45,029 bases of DNA from Waterburya agarophytonicola KI4 (GTDB lineage Bacteria > Cyanobacteriota > Cyanobacteriia > Cyanobacteriales > Xenococcaceae), in NCBI RefSeq assembly GCF_020640915.1, contig NZ_JADWDC010000039.1, forward strand, positions 1-45,029. Direction: 5' to 3'. The notes under the pieces were generated by a model, which searched no databases, was not told the origin of the DNA, and saw nothing but the letters and a program-made list of their open reading frames with translations. A program made the position numbers and the translations under genes. The stretch's first letter is position 1, and every line of letters begins with the position of its first letter. Below, piece after piece: positions 44,006 to 45,029 of the stretch.

Positions 44006-44884
44006 TTACTTAGCCTTTTGCAGAGGAAAACCCAAACTTTCTCTTTGCTCCAAATATAATTGAGCCACTTGTCGAGCCATACTACGAATGCGAGCAATAT
44101 AACGAGTCCTTTCAGTAACGGCAATTACACCTCTAGCATCCAATAAATTAAAACTATGGGAACATTTGAGGATATAATCCAGGCTAGGAAGAACTAAACC
44201 GCGATCGATTAACTGTTTGGCTTCTTGCTCATAAAGACTAAATAAACTAAATAACAAGTCGGGATCGGAAGCTTCAAAATTATAAGTACACTGTTCGATT
44301 TCTCCCTGTAAGAAAATATCTCCGTAATTAAGACGATCGTTCCATTGAATCTTAGTAATGGCATCCACATTTTGTAGGTACATCGCTAATCTTTCCAAAC
44401 CATAGGTAATTTCAATCGACACAGGACGACAATCAATTCCGCCACACTGCTGAAAATAAGTAAATTGTGTTACTTCCATTCCATCCAGCCATACTTCCCA
44501 ACCAGCACCCCAAGCACCTACTGCAGCATCTTCCCAATTATCTTCCACAAAACGAATGTCATGATCTTCAGGATTAATACTCAAAGCTCTCAACGAATCT
44601 AAATATATCTCTTGAATATTGTCGGGAGAAGGTTTGATCAACACTTGATACTGATAATAGTGTTGAAAGCGATTGGGATTTTCTCCATATCTACCATCTG
44701 TTGGTCTTCTACAAGGCTCTACATAAGCAACTGACCAAGGTTCTGGTCCTAATGCTCTCAAAAATGTACTGGGATTTTTAGTTCCCGCGCCTTTTTCTGT
44801 GTCATAAGGCTGAACAATCAAGCAACCGCGATCGTTCCAAAAACTATTTAAAGTGGCAATGACTTCTTGAAAAGATAAAGACAT
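44006..44884 (-). CDS. glyQ: Glycyl-tRNA synthetase alpha subunit
   Basis: A 292-aa class II synthetase subunit of the bacterial alpha2-beta2 glycyl-tRNA synthetase. The motifs are complete: [86 protein letters not shown] and [13 protein letters not shown]. It charges glycine to tRNA-Gly together with GlyS, whose gene is not in this window; cyanobacteria often keep the two apart. Full length. The start at 44884 (MSLSFQEV) is the normal one. It is transcribed toward futA with about 150 bases between. Confidence 0.97.
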   Translation of the reverse strand: MSLSFQEVIATLNSFWNDRGCLIVQPYDTEKGAGTKNPSTFLRALGPEPWSVAYVEPCRRPTDGRYGENPNRFQHYYQYQVLIKPSPDNIQEIYLDSLRALSINPEDHDIRFVEDNWEDAAVGAWGAGWEVWLDGMEVTQFTYFQQCGGIDCRPVSIEITYGLERLAMYLQNVDAITKIQWNDRLNYGDIFLQGEIEQCTYNFEASDPDLLFSLFSLYEQEAKQLIDRGLVLPSLDYILKCSHSFNLLDARGVIAVTERTRYIARIRSMARQVAQLYLEQRESLGFPLQKAK

Positions 44885-45029
44885 AGAAAAATCTCAAAAA
44901 AAATATCTGCCCAAACACCATATCACGACTGCATTTGAGAAGAAAGAGAAAAACTGTTTTCAAAAACTTGCAAAAAAGGGGTTGACTTTCTGATTCAAGT
45001 TCCCTATATTGGTAAATGCGCGGTTGAGA

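Noticed and set aside
1-45029. CRISPR arrays, tRNA or rRNA genes, prophage genes
   Set aside because: Looked for regularly spaced repeats, cloverleaf-like sequences and phage structural genes; none was seen by eye.

Overview
The window is a piece of cyanobacterial chromosome. The evidence is the very frequent HIP1 octamer (GCGATCGC) in genes and spacers, an AT-rich composition, and cyanobacterial markers: a Psb35-like photosystem II small protein, a Ccs1/CcsB cytochrome c maturation protein, a plastid-type pyruvate dehydrogenase E2, a carotenoid oxygenase, a FutA iron-binding protein, a CHAT/DUF928 pair and Rcp1-type receivers. I cannot name the genus.

Layout. 1-5.3 kb: a lone receiver protein, two tandem DUF2294 (MpsC-family) genes, a Psb35-like gene followed by a small soluble protein with a Hlip/Psb34-like motif, then a deaminase, a DedA membrane protein, a general-stress-like protein, a DUF2288 gene with a rearranged 5' end, and an unknown gene. 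5.4-12.5 kb: PDH E2, a MITE-like element, a UbiH-type hydroxylase divergent from a ccsB plus UreH/YedZ-fusion operon, a monothiol glutaredoxin with BolA, and a secreted TPR protein. 12.6-16.5 kb: a three-gene phosphorelay operon and a RlaP-type nucleotidyltransferase. 16.5-20.5 kb: pstSCAB with a Pho box in front of pstS. 20.6-28.7 kb: dnaB interrupted by a P-loop intein, rqcH, remA-gmk, a carotenoid oxygenase and an ArsA-type ATPase. 28.9-34.7 kb: a nucleotide-sugar cluster (rfbF, SDR, two sugar C-methyltransferase-like genes) ending in an L-2-hydroxyglutarate oxidase-like gene. 34.9-45 kb: DUF1350, a secreted TPR-CHAT protein with DUF928, a decayed transposase, a TauE/SafE permease, a cell-wall amidase, futA with a Fur-like site, and glyQ.

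Genes that probably work together: pstSCAB for phosphate uptake; ccsB with the UreH/YedZ fusion for heme or thiol chemistry across the membrane; Grx with BolA for [2Fe-2S] handling; remA with gmk (conserved linkage); the rfbF cluster for a CDP-linked, perhaps branched, sugar; and the receiver/kinase trio as a signalling relay.

Most unusual points: a perfect 116-bp inverted copy of part of the E2 gene fused exactly at the start of the DUF2288 gene; a soluble protein carrying the CP47-binding-type motif of Hlips and Psb34 beside a Psb35-like gene; an A7 run that seems to have abolished the rfbF stop and an ATGA overlap; a dispersed-repeat-like insertion inside the DnaB intein; and an internally deleted ISAzo13-like transposase.
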